Origin: Tractidigestivibacter scatoligenes
GTDB lineage: Bacteria > Actinomycetota > Coriobacteriia > Coriobacteriales > Atopobiaceae
Direction: 5' to 3'
Assembly (NCBI RefSeq): GCF_001494635.1
Contig: NZ_LOJF01000010.1
Location: 248,001-312,000 of the forward strand
Length of the DNA stretch: 64,000 bases
The translations under genes were made by a program, and so were the position numbers. Positions 63,193 to 64,000 of the stretch are shown piece by piece. Positions within the stretch are counted from its first letter, which is position 1. Every line of letters starts with the position of its first letter. The notes beneath the pieces were generated by a model. The model did no database searches. It saw only the letters and a program-made list of their open reading frames with translations, and was not told the origin of the DNA.

Positions 63193-63981
63193 TCATTTGG
63201 GTTGAGCCAAGATGGGAGAACCAAAGAGGTGAAGGTAGGAGGATGAAAGCAGGTCGAAGAAGTATGAAATCCCATACTTTCCGTAGATGCCCAACGCGTC
63301 CCGTCCCTCCTGGTCTTCGGAGAGACACAATACGTGGTCGTAGGCATCCCAATTCAAAAGTTCCAGGTTGGCTGTAATGAGTATCTTGCTCGCATTTGCT
63401 TGGCGTATAAGGTAATCAAAGCTGCGTGCAAATACGCCAGACGCCGAGACCACCACCAGCAAAGACGCACTCTGGATTGGTTTTCTGGTTAGCATGCTCT
63501 CATAGTCGCTGGTAACAACTTCGGTTAGCTTTCCGGCGAAGAACAACTCCTGCTGGAAGCGATTGAGGACACCGCTAGTATTACCGGCGCATGCCAAGGT
63601 GACATGCGCATGCTCATGAAGCTCCCGGGCCAATTCTTCAATTACATCGTCATTCACAGTTTGCTTCATCTGCATAAACATGCGCTGGATTCCCGAATCG
63701 AGCGCATTCCTATACGAGCTGAGGTCCTGCTCCAAATCACGGGCATTTAAGTCGCTTGGGAACAGCGCACTGGATATCCCGTCTTTGAGATCGGAGAAGC
63801 TGGTGAATCCCATGCGATTGCAGAATCGTCGTACTGCAGAGCGAGTTACGAAAGCGTTGTCCATTATCTCGGTGATTGAGATATGCTGGATATTTGCCAA
63901 ACGCGGCATCAAGTAGAGAGCAATCGCATAGTCGCTATTATGTTGCCCGGAGTTGAGGACAAGGCAAAACGTATTTAACAA
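63193..63981 (-). CDS. RpiR/MurR-family transcriptional regulator (5' end may lie outside the window)
   Basis: The 262-residue protein has an N-terminal helix-turn-helix (SITEIMDNAFVTRSAVRRFCNRMGFTSFSDLK, about 35-66) and a SIS sugar-phosphate-binding domain (VTLACAGNTSGVLNRFQQELFF, LLVVVSASGVFARSFDYLIRQANASKILITAN). TTG 63981 is the first available start inside the window, but it has no ribosome site and the frame stays open to the window edge, so the true start may be outside. It likely controls the PTS gene next to it, sensing the imported phosphosugar. Confidence 0.82.
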   Translation of the reverse strand: MLNTFCLVLNSGQHNSDYAIALYLMPRLANIQHISITEIMDNAFVTRSAVRRFCNRMGFTSFSDLKDGISSALFPSDLNARDLEQDLSSYRNALDSGIQRMFMQMKQTVNDDVIEELARELHEHAHVTLACAGNTSGVLNRFQQELFFAGKLTEVVTSDYESMLTRKPIQSASLLVVVSASGVFARSFDYLIRQANASKILITANLELLNWDAYDHVLCLSEDQEGRDALGIYGKYGISYFFDLLSSSYLHLFGSPILAQPK

Positions 63982-64000
63982 GCCGAAGCCGTTGACGTTC

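Overview
The window is a chromosomal segment from a high-G+C Gram-positive bacterium. I infer the class Coriobacteriia, close to Olsenella or another Atopobiaceae genus. The reasons are the high G+C housekeeping genes (tyrS, lgt, engB, yebC, argR, uppP, helD), the monoderm surface proteins, the CpsB/C/D-type capsule regulation and the lineage-style hypothetical families. No rRNA or tRNA gene was seen.

Region 1 (1-34,900) is mostly housekeeping DNA. It holds a fused permease-ATPase ABC transporter, an AAA ATPase with a DUF234-type nuclease domain, a TM1266-type regulator, HelD, EngB, UppP, an alpha/beta hydrolase, a C39-like protein that has lost its catalytic Cys, ArgR, a bifunctional class A PBP, TyrRS, a U32 peptidase-family protein, a NifU-domain protein and Lgt. 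A large surface and uptake locus follows (about 22,850-33,640). It has a structured leader, a 1908-residue surface protein with two DUF4430 (transcobalamin-like) domains, a second DUF4430 protein, EcfT, a two-domain EcfA and, after an unrelated convergent gene, an ECF S component. I read it as a vitamin, probably corrinoid, capture and import system. Several families of short palindromic repeats lie in the intergenic gaps of this region. Two paralogous genes (7238-8404 and 21641-22585) with a DUF559/Vsr-like nuclease core are each bracketed by inverted copies of a different palindromic repeat family. This is the most unusual pattern in the window.

Region 2 (34,926-49,125) is a complete Wzx/Wzy-type capsule or exopolysaccharide locus: CpsC, CpsD, CpsB phosphatase, priming sugar transferase, four glycosyltransferases, a radical SAM/SPASM protein, Wzy, pyruvyl transferase, Wzx and an FrhB-family ferredoxin protein. 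G+C drops visibly from about 38,400 onward, which suggests that the serotype-specific part was acquired. A 2132-residue secreted protein follows (phosphodiester glycosidase, metallophosphatase and BspA-type leucine-rich repeats). It carries a perfect 377-bp internal duplication with strikingly high G+C.

Region 3 (56,400-60,900) is a low-G+C accessory island with a DUF2971 protein, a 54-residue orphan and a 1003-residue protein with an N-terminal DUF4365 nuclease-like domain, possibly defence-related. The window ends with a beta-glucoside-type PTS IIBCA permease and an RpiR-family regulator on the minus strand.
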